Assembly (NCBI GenBank): GCA_040880125.1
Contig: JBBDJB010000054.1
Coordinates: 124,001-188,000 of the forward strand
From: JBBDJB01 sp040880125
GTDB taxonomy: Bacteria > Planctomycetota > Planctomycetia > Pirellulales > JBBDJB01
DNA length: 64,000 bases
Reading direction: 5' to 3'
Below the pieces are notes generated by a model. The model had not been told where the DNA came from, made no database searches, and saw only the letters and a list, made by a program, of their open reading frames with translations. Of this stretch, positions 34,421-43,600 are shown piece by piece. Made by a program: the position numbers and the translations under genes. Positions within the stretch are counted from its first letter, which is position 1. Each line of letters opens with the position of its first letter.

Positions 34421-35812
34421 CTAAGACGTGGGCGGACCGAAAAACGTATGGTAAGGGCCCTCGCCCCCCAGCCGCCCGACGTACACCGCAAGTTCCCGGG
34501 CGTGGTAGTCGCCCCACATGCTCGACTCGCCGCACGGTATGTTTCGGCCCGGCGGAACGAAGTCCCAACCGTTGGGTCGATGATAGATCGAGTGCAGGAT
34601 CAATCCATGGTGTGCCGGATCGCTCGAAAGGTAGGGCTCGTCCAGCAGCTTGTCGAACACTGTTAAGCCCGCTTGTAGGTAGCGTTGCGCGTGCGGGTCG
34701 CTGGGTTGCGACTGCTCAAGGTAGCGCCCCAGTCGCAAGAGCCCTTGCGCCGCGATCGTCGCGGCAGAACTATCGACCGGTTCATATTCATTGAAGGGGT
34801 CGGCCGGCCGGTCGAGATAGTCGCCCAGCTTGGCCAGCCCCGGCGCGCCGGTGTCCCAGTAGGGGATGCCACAGGTGGGCGTGCGCTCGATATAGAAGTC
34901 GCACGTCGCCTGGGCGGCTTTGCGGAAGACCCCTTCGATGGCATCCCGTCCGCCGTAGGCGACCAGCTCGTCGTCACTTCGCGTGGGCAGCCACTCGAGC
35001 AGTTCGGCAAAGCCGAGCATCGCCCAGGCCAGTCCCCGGGTCCACGTGCTGAAGGGCGAATAACCCTGCTGCGTCGAGGGGCAGCGGTAGTCGCCGCTGG
35101 CGGTGTTGAAGACCGACTCGTGCGCGGTGCGGCCGCGGACGTCGAACGAATCGCGGCCTTCGCCGTACCAGATGTTGTACCGAGCGGTATTCGTGGCGTG
35201 CTCGATCAACCGCTCCAGCAGGCTGATCTTCTCGTCGCGTTCTCCCATCAGCACGTGCCCAAGCTGATGGGCCAGCGCCAGCACGCGGCACGATCGGATC
35301 GTGTCGACGAACAGCGACTGCGGACCGTTGAAGGAATAGATGTATCCGGTGCCGTCCCGGGTGGTGGCCCAGCGTGCCGCCTGCACCGCGCCGCTGGCTC
35401 GCAGCGCCAGCTCATAGAAACGCCGCTGCCAGGCGTCCTCTTCGAGGCGGCCCTCGTTCATCAGCCGCCACAGGTTGCCGTATGTGCTGACGTTATTGAA
35501 TCCGTGATCGTGCACGCCGGTGTGCGTCACGTGCGAGGCCATCACCTCGACCGTCCGCGCGCGGCCAAGATCCAGGTACTCCTGGTCGTCGGTGGCGTCG
35601 AATTGCAATAGGGCCGAGCCGTATTGGAAGCCCTGCGTCCACTCGGTCCAGCCTTGGGCGGTGTACTTACCGCGGACTGTCAGGACCGGCGACGGCCCGC
35701 CCGGCGGACACGCCTGGTCGACTGCATTGATCGCCCGGGCGGATACTTCCCAGAAGCAGCGCAGCTTCGGCGCAAGTTCGGCCGCCGTCAATTGGTCGTT
35801 AATCTGGATCAT
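34421..35812 (-). CDS. Glycoside hydrolase family 88, unsaturated glucuronyl hydrolase-like
   Basis: 463 residues, alpha/alpha-barrel. Recognisable GH88 features are the HDHGF motif (VHDHGFNNVSTYGNLWRL, equivalent to HDxGF with a catalytic Asp), RGRTAHESVFN, YSPFSTWTRGLAWAMLGFAELLEW and IPYWDTGAPG. No signal peptide is present, so it is cytoplasmic. The family hydrates unsaturated uronic acids at the non-reducing end of oligosaccharides made by polysaccharide lyases. Together with the SDR 20 bp downstream it forms a small uronide catabolism unit. Confidence 0.9.
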   Translation of the reverse strand: MIQINDQLTAAELAPKLRCFWEVSARAINAVDQACPPGGPSPVLTVRGKYTAQGWTEWTQGFQYGSALLQFDATDDQEYLDLGRARTVEVMASHVTHTGVHDHGFNNVSTYGNLWRLMNEGRLEEDAWQRRFYELALRASGAVQAARWATTRDGTGYIYSFNGPQSLFVDTIRSCRVLALAHQLGHVLMGERDEKISLLERLIEHATNTARYNIWYGEGRDSFDVRGRTAHESVFNTASGDYRCPSTQQGYSPFSTWTRGLAWAMLGFAELLEWLPTRSDDELVAYGGRDAIEGVFRKAAQATCDFYIERTPTCGIPYWDTGAPGLAKLGDYLDRPADPFNEYEPVDSSAATIAAQGLLRLGRYLEQSQPSDPHAQRYLQAGLTVFDKLLDEPYLSSDPAHHGLILHSIYHRPNGWDFVPPGRNIPCGESSMWGDYHARELAVYVGRLGGEGPYHTFFGPPTS

Positions 35813-35874
35813 TGAGCGTCAGTCATCTGGCGACTGCGTGGTAACGCGGGTTACTCGTGCCGCGCAAGGGCCCC

Positions 35875-35960
35875 GGGAAATACGACTGGCTGCTTATCGC
35901 AAAATGCCGTGGAAAGCCTCGGCCAGCGGGGACGTCGATAAGTGCCTGTCCCCCTTTTTC
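35875..35960. repeat. Inverted-repeat element, copy C
   Basis: Left end GGGAAATACGACTGGCT, right end GTGCCTGTCCCCCTTTTTC; inner CTTATCGC and CGATAAG. Lies in the 374-bp gap between GH88 and the Tat-exported protein, which otherwise shows no gene. Confidence 0.8.
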
Positions 35961-36186
35961 GACAACCCGGCGCAGCGTGCCGATGATAACGGTCGGAGGA
36001 ATCGACCGCCACCGTTCCGTGCCGGTGAGACTGCCTCTCGCGCTCCATGGACGAAAACAACAGCGCGCACTCGTGCTGAACGCTCGGCTGTGCGCGACGT
36101 CGCTGGAATTTCTTGCTTCCGCGCATGGGGATTGTTAGGCTGGCACGTGCGGCGCTTCCAGCACAAAAAACGGAAAGGGGTGCATC

Positions 36187-37719
36187 ATGACCAGGCGGAA
36201 CTCTCGTCGACGCTTTCTGCAACAGACGGCTGCCGGTGGGGCCATGTTGGGCTTGGGCGATTTGGCCTTCATGTCGCAACTGCGGCCGGTCTCCGCCGCT
36301 GAGTCGAACCTCGATCCCAAAATCGTCCAACTGCGGCCGGAGATCGAGCCGCTGGTGCGACTGATCGAACAGACCGATCGCGATCGGCTGCTGGAAGAGG
36401 TCGCCGACCGCGTCGATCACGGAACCAGTTACCAAGAAGTGCTGGCCGCGCTGATGCTGGCCGGCGTGCGCAACATCCAGCCGCGGCCATCGGTGGGTTT
36501 CAAGTTCCACGCCGTGCTGGTCGTCAACTCGGCGCATTTGGCTAGCCTCTCTTCGCCGGACGAGGACCGCTGGCTGCCGATCTTTTGGGCGCTGGACAAC
36601 TTCAAGTCGTCGCAGGCCCGGGACGTGCAAGAGGGCAACTGGACAATGGCGCCGGTGGACGAGTCGCGCATGCCACGCGCCACCAAGGCGGCTGATGCGT
36701 TTCGCCAGGCCATGGACAAGTGGGACGAAGGCGCCGCCGATGCGGCCATCGCCAGCCTGGCGCGGAACGCCGGCGCCGCGGACGTCTTTGAGACGTTCTT
36801 CCGCTATGGCGCCCGCGACTTCCGCTCGATTGGCCATAAGGCGATTTACGTCGCCAACAGTTGGCGCACGCTGCAGTGCATCGGCTGGCAGCACGCCGAG
36901 CCAGTGCTGCGGTCGCTGGCCTATGCACTGCTCAATCACGATGGCGAACCGAATCCCAGCGAGAACGATTTGGCGCCGGATCGGCCGTGGCAGCGAAATC
37001 AGGAGTTGGCCCAGAAAATTCGGCCCGAGTGGCAGGAAGGCGAGCCCAGCCGCGAGGCGACCGAAGAATTGCTCAGCACGCTGCGCACCGGCTCCTATGA
37101 AGAGGTGACCGACCTGGTCGTCGAGCAGCTCAACCGCGGTGTGGCGCCGCAGTCGGTCTGGGACGGACTGCTCGACGGGGCGGGCGAACTGCTCATGCGT
37201 CAGCCGGGCATCGTGGCCCTGCACGCGATGACCAGCACCAATGCGCTGCGCTTCGCGTACCAAGCCAGCGGCGACGACAACACGCGCCGCCTGATGCTCT
37301 TGCAGAACGCAGCGTTTCTGCCGCTGTTCCGCGAGGCGATGGGCGGGCGGGGCCAGGTGCGCGACGACCGCTTCGTCGATCGGCTCGAGCCGATGCCGAT
37401 GTCCGAAGGCGGCCCCGGCGCGATCGAGGAGATCTTCGCCGAAGTGAGCCGCGACCGGCTGACCGCCGCCCAAAAGATTCTCGGCTACCTCGAAGGCGAG
37501 CAGCCGGCCAAGCCGCTGATCGACGCCGCGCGAAAGCTGGTGTTCCTCAAGGGGAACGACTCGCACGACTACAAGTTCAGCTCGGCAGTGCTGGAAGACT
37601 ACTATCACGTCAGCCCCAAATGGCGCGACCGTTTCCTGGCCGCCAGCGTTTTCAATCTGCCCGGCTCGGGCGATCGCGATAACGACCTGGTGCAGCGGAT
37701 CCGCTCGGCACTGGCGTAA
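36187..37719 (+). CDS. Tat-exported protein of unknown function
   Basis: 510 residues; a Shine-Dalgarno-like AAGGGG precedes the ATG. The Tat signal is RRNSRRRFLQQTAAGGAML. The mature protein is almost entirely helical, with conserved-looking His residues (GFKFHAVLVVNSAHL, SIGHKAIYVANSWRTLQCIGWQHAEPVLR, NDSHDYKFSSAVLEDYYHVSPKWRD) that could bind a metal or cofactor; export through Tat supports a folded cofactor protein. I cannot name the family. It stands alone on the plus strand. Confidence 0.75.
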   Translation: MTRRNSRRRFLQQTAAGGAMLGLGDLAFMSQLRPVSAAESNLDPKIVQLRPEIEPLVRLIEQTDRDRLLEEVADRVDHGTSYQEVLAALMLAGVRNIQPRPSVGFKFHAVLVVNSAHLASLSSPDEDRWLPIFWALDNFKSSQARDVQEGNWTMAPVDESRMPRATKAADAFRQAMDKWDEGAADAAIASLARNAGAADVFETFFRYGARDFRSIGHKAIYVANSWRTLQCIGWQHAEPVLRSLAYALLNHDGEPNPSENDLAPDRPWQRNQELAQKIRPEWQEGEPSREATEELLSTLRTGSYEEVTDLVVEQLNRGVAPQSVWDGLLDGAGELLMRQPGIVALHAMTSTNALRFAYQASGDDNTRRLMLLQNAAFLPLFREAMGGRGQVRDDRFVDRLEPMPMSEGGPGAIEEIFAEVSRDRLTAAQKILGYLEGEQPAKPLIDAARKLVFLKGNDSHDYKFSSAVLEDYYHVSPKWRDRFLAASVFNLPGSGDRDNDLVQRIRSALA

Positions 37720-37752
37720 CAGGGTTGGCGGTGCTGTTCATTCATGATGGTG

Positions 37753-37957
37753 GCGCAGTCATTCCTGTCTGCGCTGGATTATCATCAACTCAGAGACCCT
37801 CTCCCCGGCCCTCTCCCAGAGGGAGAGGGAGTATGTGCGGTGGCACAGACATTCCTGCCTGTGCCTGTTTAGTGACTTGACGTATTGGTCGGGTGTCGGC
37901 TGAATTGTTGCCAGTTCAGCTATGCCCGCTCCCCGGCCCTCTCCCAGAGGGAGAGGG
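37753..37957. repeat. Cluster of five hairpin repeats (three families)
   Basis: GCACAGAC-type at 37753-37774 (degenerate) and 37843-37864, CCCTCTCCC-type at 37809-37829 and 37937-37957, and CTGAA...TTCAG at 37900-37919. They fill the gap between the convergent Tat protein gene and fwdA. Confidence 0.8.
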
Positions 37958-37971
37958 CGTATGTGCGGCAC

Positions 37972-39627
37972 CTACGGTACTGCTTCAGCCTCGTCCAGAT
38001 AACTGGCGTCGACCGCGTAGTTGTTGAAGCGGATCGAGTAATACTTCTCGAACCAGGTGCGGATGTCGGCCACGCCGCCTTCGTCGTAGGCCGGACTGAC
38101 GTGCAGGGTCTTGCCCTGCGGTGTCGAGCGGATTTCACCATGCTCGATCATGACCCGACCGCCCTTGATCACGTGGCGCGGCAGGGCGAACATCGTCTCC
38201 TTGTTCTCATCGGGCGTATAAACAGTGACGTCGGCGTCCGCTCCTACGCCCAGGTGACCTTTATCGGTTAGGCCCAGGATCCGCGCCGGACCGGCGCGGG
38301 TGATGATCGCGATCTCGCTGAGGGTGTATTCGCGGTTCAAGTCGCCCAGTTGCGAACGCTCGCGGACCTTGGCCGGGCAGGTTTTCAGCACGTCCTGCCG
38401 GTAGCTGCGGTCCATCAACAGCCGGATGATCTGCGGATAGGCGAGGAACGATCCGCCGTTGGGATGGTCGGTGCTCATCACCACGCGCCATGGATCGTCG
38501 ACCATAAGGTACCACTCCAGCCCGATGGCCCATTGCAGCGCGTGGACAAGGCTCTTCTGGCGGTAGCGGATGGGCGTGATGCCGCAGCCCGACTCCATCT
38601 CGGTATCGCCGCTGAACCACTTCCCCTTGTAGACGTTGTGCAGGAAGTAACCCAGCGGTCCATCGCCGGTCATGCTCGTCGTCTCGCCGAACATCACCTG
38701 CCCGACGTCGATGGTGATGTTCTCATTGGCGTTGACGTACTCGGCCAGCGGCGCGACTTTGCTGTTGAACGTGTTCTCGTCGCCCTCGCCGCCACCGTAG
38801 CTGTGAAACTGGATGTGCGTGATGTGGCCGCGATGACCCTCGAGGGCCTTCATCGTCTCCAGCGTGGTGGTCCAGTTGCCCGGCATGCCCAGGTTGTTGC
38901 AGTGGATGTGCACCGGGTGGGGCAGGCCGATATCATTGGCCGCGCGGGCCACCTCCGCTACGATCTGCCGCGGCGTGACGTCGAAGTGATCGACAATCGA
39001 GTCCAGCCCACTGACATTGCCCGAGGCGTGATGCTTCCAGACCTCGACGCCTCCGGGATTCACCAGCTTGGGGGCGTAACCCTTCGCCGCGCCGAGCAGC
39101 CAGGCGATGAAGGTGCGCAGCTTCTCCGACTCGCCGTCGTGGATAGCCTGCATCAAGTAGTGGTTGTTGCCCATCAGGACGTAAAAGCCCTTGTCCAGGC
39201 ACGGCGTGTCGTGAAACTCCTCGTGGGCGTGCCGGGCCGCCAGCGGCGGAATGGCCGCGTCGAACGCCGTCGTGTAACCCATGCCGGCGTACTTGTAGCC
39301 CGTGGCGAACGTGCTGGGGACGCTGCCCATCGTGCCGCTGTGCGTGTTGGCGGTGCGCATCACCGGCGGCGCTTTGCGCTTTTCCTCCGGCCGCATCTTG
39401 CGCGCGACATTCACCTTCGGGCCGGCAATGTGGCAGTGGATGTCCACTCCGCCGGGCATGACGACCATTCCTGCCGCGTCAATGGTCTGCGTTGGCCGTT
39501 CGGCCGGGTCGCTGGGCGGCTCGACGATCCGCCCGCCGCGGATCCATAGGTCGCGCACCTGCCCGTCGATCCCATTGGCCGGGTCGTAGACGGTGCCGCC
39601 GGCGATTTTCAGAAGCGATTGTGTCAT
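37972..39627 (-). CDS. fwdA: Formylmethanofuran dehydrogenase/hydrolase subunit A
   Basis: 551 residues of the amidohydrolase superfamily. Metal-site candidates are His64 and His66 (VDIHCHIAG), Lys187 (YAPKLVNPGG, likely the carboxylated lysine), the His of VHIHCNN and HIQFHSYGGG, and Asp in MSTDHPNGGSF. In methanogens FwdA hydrolyses/forms N-formylmethanofuran at a binuclear zinc site; in methylotrophic bacteria the homologue FhcA serves formaldehyde oxidation to formate. Last gene of the cluster MoaD-like, AOR, fwdD-like, fwdB, fwdA; 80 bp after fwdB. Confidence 0.92.
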   Translation of the reverse strand: MTQSLLKIAGGTVYDPANGIDGQVRDLWIRGGRIVEPPSDPAERPTQTIDAAGMVVMPGGVDIHCHIAGPKVNVARKMRPEEKRKAPPVMRTANTHSGTMGSVPSTFATGYKYAGMGYTTAFDAAIPPLAARHAHEEFHDTPCLDKGFYVLMGNNHYLMQAIHDGESEKLRTFIAWLLGAAKGYAPKLVNPGGVEVWKHHASGNVSGLDSIVDHFDVTPRQIVAEVARAANDIGLPHPVHIHCNNLGMPGNWTTTLETMKALEGHRGHITHIQFHSYGGGEGDENTFNSKVAPLAEYVNANENITIDVGQVMFGETTSMTGDGPLGYFLHNVYKGKWFSGDTEMESGCGITPIRYRQKSLVHALQWAIGLEWYLMVDDPWRVVMSTDHPNGGSFLAYPQIIRLLMDRSYRQDVLKTCPAKVRERSQLGDLNREYTLSEIAIITRAGPARILGLTDKGHLGVGADADVTVYTPDENKETMFALPRHVIKGGRVMIEHGEIRSTPQGKTLHVSPAYDEGGVADIRTWFEKYYSIRFNNYAVDASYLDEAEAVP

Positions 39628-39707
39628 GGGGAGAGCGAGAGCAAGGATTGTCTGAAGAGCGATTAATTACACGAGGCCCGGCAGTGCCAAGCGACAGGGC
39701 GGCGATC

Positions 39708-41045
39708 TTACAACACGCCCACGCCGCGCATTTGGAGCACGTAGCGCTCGATGCCTTCCAATACCGCCTGATCGCTGGGGTGCGGCGAAGGGAACGCCGG
39801 CCGCAGCGGGATTGGCACGTCGTCCATCCGGTAGACCGTGCCGCCGGTGTTGATGCCGTAGGTGGCGACGGTGAACGCCACCGCCGCGCCGCGCATGGTG
39901 GGCGTATCTTTTGGATCCAGCGCGATGTAGGGAATCGATGCCAGATGCTCGCGAGCGGGCTGTGAGAAGTTCGACATCGGGTCGCTGGCCACGATCAGCG
40001 CCGCGTCGGCCTCGCGCCGGGCAAGCGTGTCGGACGTCGTGTACTCGCCAGGATTGAAACGCGGATAGCCGCGGGCGTGGTTCACGCCGAACTGGTAGCC
40101 GGTCCGCCAGGCCACCACGTTGTCGGCCCCGGTGACGTTGCCATGCCCGCGGTTCGGCTTGGCGATGAATCGCGTGTAGGCGTTCATGTCGCGCGTGAGC
40201 GCCAGCAGGGCCTCGCTGTTGCAGTGCTTCCCCCGGGTCATGGTCAATCCCATGCCGAAGAAGATGACGCCGAACTTCGAGGCCTTCATCTTGTCCATCA
40301 GTTCTTGCCAGCGCGACAGTTCAATACCCGTTTCCTGTTCCACTAGTTGCGCATCGAGCGGAATGCCTTTGGCGAGCGCCCGTAGCGTCCATAGGGCTTC
40401 AAAGTCCTTGCGCGGCCGAATCTGAAAGAACAGGTCGGCCGCCTTGGCCGATTTTGTCTTGCGCACGTCGACCATCACGCAGGTGCGGTCCTTCCGCCCG
40501 TTGGGAACAAACAGCCCCTTGGGCATCAGGCTGTACTTGGTGAAGTGCCGCGGATGGCTCTCGGCAGGGTTGGATCCCCAGAAGATAATCAAGTCGCCGC
40601 GGTTGGCGACTTCGCCCAGGGTGGCGGTCACCTCGCCCACGCCTTGAAACGCCATGCCGGACGGGCCGTGGCAGACGCTGGTGGTGGTGTCGATGTTCGC
40701 GCCGACCCAGTCGCCGATGCTCACCGCCACGCGCTGGGCTTCGCACGGCGAGTCGCTCAGCCCGTAGACGATCGGATAGTACGCCTGGCAGAGGATTTCC
40801 GCCGCGCGGCGATAGCCCGCTTCCAGCTCCGCCGGCTGTCCGTCGATCAGGCACGAGGGGCGATCTTCGATGTCGTGATTGAGAAACCATGCCTTGCCCA
40901 GGATGCACGCCTTCTTGGCCTCGACAATGTGATTGTCCTGGACCTTGAGCGTGATGTCGTCGCACACGCAGCCGCAAAACGTGCAGGTAGCGTCTTCGAC
41001 GATCTTCAGTTCCGATTGGGTCGCCTGGTCTGCCGTGGTGGCCAT
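39708..41045 (-). CDS. fwdB: Formylmethanofuran dehydrogenase subunit B
   Basis: 445 residues of the molybdopterin oxidoreductase type. An N-terminal [4Fe-4S] set is intact: Cys21, Cys24, Cys28 and Cys47 (CTFCGCVC, KKACILGK). Cys125 in SVCHGPSG matches the Cys that ligates W or Mo in archaeal FwdB. The segments FWGSNPAESHPRH and GKHCNSEALLAL belong to pterin-binding regions. In bacterial Fhc complexes the metal site is reported as degenerate; here the ligands look complete, so a redox-active enzyme is possible (inference). It lies between the fwdD-like and fwdA genes. Confidence 0.92.
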   Translation of the reverse strand: MATTADQATQSELKIVEDATCTFCGCVCDDITLKVQDNHIVEAKKACILGKAWFLNHDIEDRPSCLIDGQPAELEAGYRRAAEILCQAYYPIVYGLSDSPCEAQRVAVSIGDWVGANIDTTTSVCHGPSGMAFQGVGEVTATLGEVANRGDLIIFWGSNPAESHPRHFTKYSLMPKGLFVPNGRKDRTCVMVDVRKTKSAKAADLFFQIRPRKDFEALWTLRALAKGIPLDAQLVEQETGIELSRWQELMDKMKASKFGVIFFGMGLTMTRGKHCNSEALLALTRDMNAYTRFIAKPNRGHGNVTGADNVVAWRTGYQFGVNHARGYPRFNPGEYTTSDTLARREADAALIVASDPMSNFSQPAREHLASIPYIALDPKDTPTMRGAAVAFTVATYGINTGGTVYRMDDVPIPLRPAFPSPHPSDQAVLEGIERYVLQMRGVGVL

Positions 41046-41116
41046 CGATCGTTACCTTGAATGAATGCTTATCGAAGGCGGTTGCGTTTCTTAATTCCTG
41101 CGAGCGGAAGGACAGC

Positions 41117-41476
41117 TCACTCGGCGGGGCGTGGGCTGAGCACTTCCAATTCGACGTCGAATCCTTTGCTGGTGGGCATGCCGGAGCCGTGGGTGTCGCC
41201 GCCCATCAAGCGACTGGATTGATCGCCATAGGCGATGAACAACAGCCCCGGCGGCAGCTCGTCCGACTTGGCCGCGGTGACGGCGATCTCGATCTGGCCC
41301 CACTCGCTGCGGATGCGCACGCGATCGCCCTGGGCCAGTTGCAGCCGCTGCATGTCCTGCGGCGCGACCTGCAGCACGCTGGTCTCGGCCAGGTAGTTCT
41401 CCTTGAACTTGCCTTCGCTGATCCCGCACCCTTGCTTGCTGGTGCGGCCCGGGATGAGGATGAAGGTTTCCGGCAT
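41117..41476 (-). CDS. fwdD: Molybdopterin dinucleotide-binding protein, FwdD-like
   Basis: 119 residues from the ATG at 41476 (a start at 41521 is also open). It is a stand-alone MopB C-terminal domain: GRTSKQGCGISEGKFKENYL, VAPQDMQRLQLAQGDRVRIRS, GLLFIAYGDQSSRLMG and GDTHGSGMPTSKGFDVELEV. In archaeal enzymes FwdD completes the tungstopterin pocket with FwdB, and the genes are adjacent here too, 71 bp apart. The presence of this subunit supports a metal-containing FwdB. Fwd/Fmd cannot be told apart from sequence alone. Confidence 0.85.
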   Translation of the reverse strand: MPETFILIPGRTSKQGCGISEGKFKENYLAETSVLQVAPQDMQRLQLAQGDRVRIRSEWGQIEIAVTAAKSDELPPGLLFIAYGDQSSRLMGGDTHGSGMPTSKGFDVELEVLSPRPAE

Positions 41477-41590
41477 CGGCGGTTGATCGCTACTTATGTC
41501 GTTATCGCGGGCGATGAGCAATCGCTATTGTCGCATGCGACGCGGCGACGGGGTAGGGGAGTGGCTGTCGCTGGATTCTCGCGATTTCAG

Positions 41591-43426
41591 CTATGGTGAG
41601 ACCTGCATCGATAGTGCGAGATCATCCACGTGGCTCGCATTGAGCCAGCCTTCGGCCGACCACCCCCGCTGGTCGTTGTACGCCCGGATGAGCTGCTCCA
41701 GCCGCTCGCGCGTCAATCGCGCCTTGGCGTCGTCGGGCAGCGCTTCGGTCAGCATCCGATCGGGCAGGGTGTCTTCCTCCGGCCGCCAGCCGGCCAGTAT
41801 GTTGAAGTGCTTCTTGGCGTTGACGATCCGCCGCGCGGTGGAGCGAAGTTCATCCCCGGTCATGTCCCAGCCGGTCACCAGAGCGAGCATCTCCGCCGCC
41901 TCCGCAAACAGATCCTCAAACACGCCGCGCAGAAACTTACACAGGATGAGCGAGTCGATCAGAGCCGCCTTGTCTTCGGTTTCCACCGCCAGACGGGCCG
42001 CCTGCGGCGTCACATTACGGCGGTCGACTTGGTCGGAGAAGTCGACCTCGTACGCCCCGGATCGATTGTGATCGGCGCCGCGTGTTCCCACCGCCAGGCC
42101 GAGCGCCATCGTTTGCAGCGCCCGCGGCTCGTAGCCCGGCATCTCCAGCCCTTTCACCTGCGGGGCGAAACGGATGCTGTCGTGGCCGACGTGCTCGGCA
42201 ACGCGGCGGCTCCCTTCGGCCAACAAATCGCCCAGCTCACGTCGCTCGCCGATCATGTCGATCGCCCGCAGCAGAGCGTCGGCTTCGCCAAAGCGGAGCC
42301 ACGGCGCGTCGATCCATCTGCGCTCGGCGCACTCCATGGCGAAGGCGATCGTCCCGCCGGCGCTGATCGTATCGAGCCCCAGCTCGTCGCAGCGGCGCGA
42401 CGCCTGCAGAACGGCTTCCGCGTCGCTCACGCCGCACAACGGCCCCAGCGCGAAAAGGTTCTCGTACTCCAGTCGCACGCCCGCTTTCTTCTCGCCGTTG
42501 GCGCCACCCAGCGAGTAGATGTGCTCGCAGCCGATCGTGCAGGCGGCACAGGAAGATCGCGTGCGCTGGCGAGCGAGCCCTAAATGCTCCGGCGCCAGTA
42601 CGGCGGCGCCTGCGAAGCTACCTTGTTGAAAGTTTCGCGTCGGCAGGGCCGAAAGCCGGTTGAAGGTCAGCAGATTCGAGGCGGTTCCCAGCTCACGGTA
42701 CTTGGCCGTCGCCGGGCCGAACGATGCTTGCGAGATGCGCTTCGCCAGCGCGACCAGTGCCTCGGGCTGCGCCCAGCGGCTGCGGCTATTGCCGTGCACG
42801 GCGATGGCTTTGACGTTCTTGCTGCCCAGCACGGCGCCGCTGCCGCCACGGCCGGCGTGACGTCCGTCATGCGAGACCGTCGCATAGCGGACCAGTCGCT
42901 CCCCGGCGGGACCGATCACGGCGTTTTGGTATTCGCCGCCGAGCCGCTGGCGCAGGCGTGATTCGGCCTCGTCGGTTGTGCAGCCCCACAGCTCGCCGGC
43001 GGGCTGGATACGCACCTGGTCGTTGTCGACGACCACGACCGATGGCTGCGGTGCTCGGCCGGTCAATACTATGGCGTCATGCCCGGTCCGCTTGCCGGCC
43101 AGGGCGAACCCGCTGCTGGCCAGCGAGTCGTTGATGCGGCCGGTCGCCGGGCTTTTGCTCACCACCGCGAACTTGGCGGACGTGGTGAGCGGGCTGCCGA
43201 CCAGCGGGCTGAAGACGAACGCCAGCGGTGCGTCGGGCGAAAGCGAGTCTTGCTGGGCGGCTCCTTCGCGCAGCATCAGGTAGACGCCCAATCCCGCCCC
43301 GCCCAGGTAGCGCCGCAGCACGTCCTCCGGAAGCGGCACGCGCCGGTGTTCGCCGGTCGACAGGTCAACGCGGAGATACGCCCCGTGGTAACCGGGCCGG
43401 CCCGAGTTTTTGGAGTCGATCTGCAC
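41591..43426 (-). CDS. Aldehyde:ferredoxin oxidoreductase family tungsten enzyme
   Basis: 611 residues from a GTG at 43426; the frame stays open upstream to 43528, but that part lies in hairpin repeats. N-terminal domain: YLRVDLSTGEHRRVPLP, YLGGAGLGVYLM, FSPLVGSPLTTSAKFAVVSKSPATGRINDS. The [4Fe-4S] cysteines Cys293, Cys296 and Cys300 (CAACTIGC), with a fourth in ILCKFLR, match the spacing of the Pyrococcus AOR. Tungstopterin contact regions such as GRGGSGAVLGSKNVKAI and KGLEMPGYEPRAL are seen. AORs oxidise aldehydes to acids with ferredoxin. Here it is in one cluster with fwdBDA, so formaldehyde or a C1 aldehyde may be the substrate (inference). Confidence 0.92.
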   Translation of the reverse strand: MQIDSKNSGRPGYHGAYLRVDLSTGEHRRVPLPEDVLRRYLGGAGLGVYLMLREGAAQQDSLSPDAPLAFVFSPLVGSPLTTSAKFAVVSKSPATGRINDSLASSGFALAGKRTGHDAIVLTGRAPQPSVVVVDNDQVRIQPAGELWGCTTDEAESRLRQRLGGEYQNAVIGPAGERLVRYATVSHDGRHAGRGGSGAVLGSKNVKAIAVHGNSRSRWAQPEALVALAKRISQASFGPATAKYRELGTASNLLTFNRLSALPTRNFQQGSFAGAAVLAPEHLGLARQRTRSSCAACTIGCEHIYSLGGANGEKKAGVRLEYENLFALGPLCGVSDAEAVLQASRRCDELGLDTISAGGTIAFAMECAERRWIDAPWLRFGEADALLRAIDMIGERRELGDLLAEGSRRVAEHVGHDSIRFAPQVKGLEMPGYEPRALQTMALGLAVGTRGADHNRSGAYEVDFSDQVDRRNVTPQAARLAVETEDKAALIDSLILCKFLRGVFEDLFAEAAEMLALVTGWDMTGDELRSTARRIVNAKKHFNILAGWRPEEDTLPDRMLTEALPDDAKARLTRERLEQLIRAYNDQRGWSAEGWLNASHVDDLALSMQVSP

Positions 43427-43449
43427 GGCGGGCAGGCCCCTCTCCCCGG

Positions 43450-43578
43450 CCCTCTCCCGGAGGGAGAGGGAGTTAATGTGCGTTGCCCTCTCCTCGACGG
43501 AGAGGGCATGGTTGTGCGGCACAGACATTCCTGTCTGTGCAGATCATGGTTACGTGGCACAGACATTCCTGTCTGTGC
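43450..43578. repeat. Three hairpin repeats between MoaD-like and AOR genes
   Basis: CCCTCTCCC/GGGAGAGGG at 43450-43470 and two perfect GCACAGAC hairpins at 43519-43540 and 43557-43578. Confidence 0.85.
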
Positions 43579-43600
43579 GGCTAGCAAAACGGCTGTTAGC

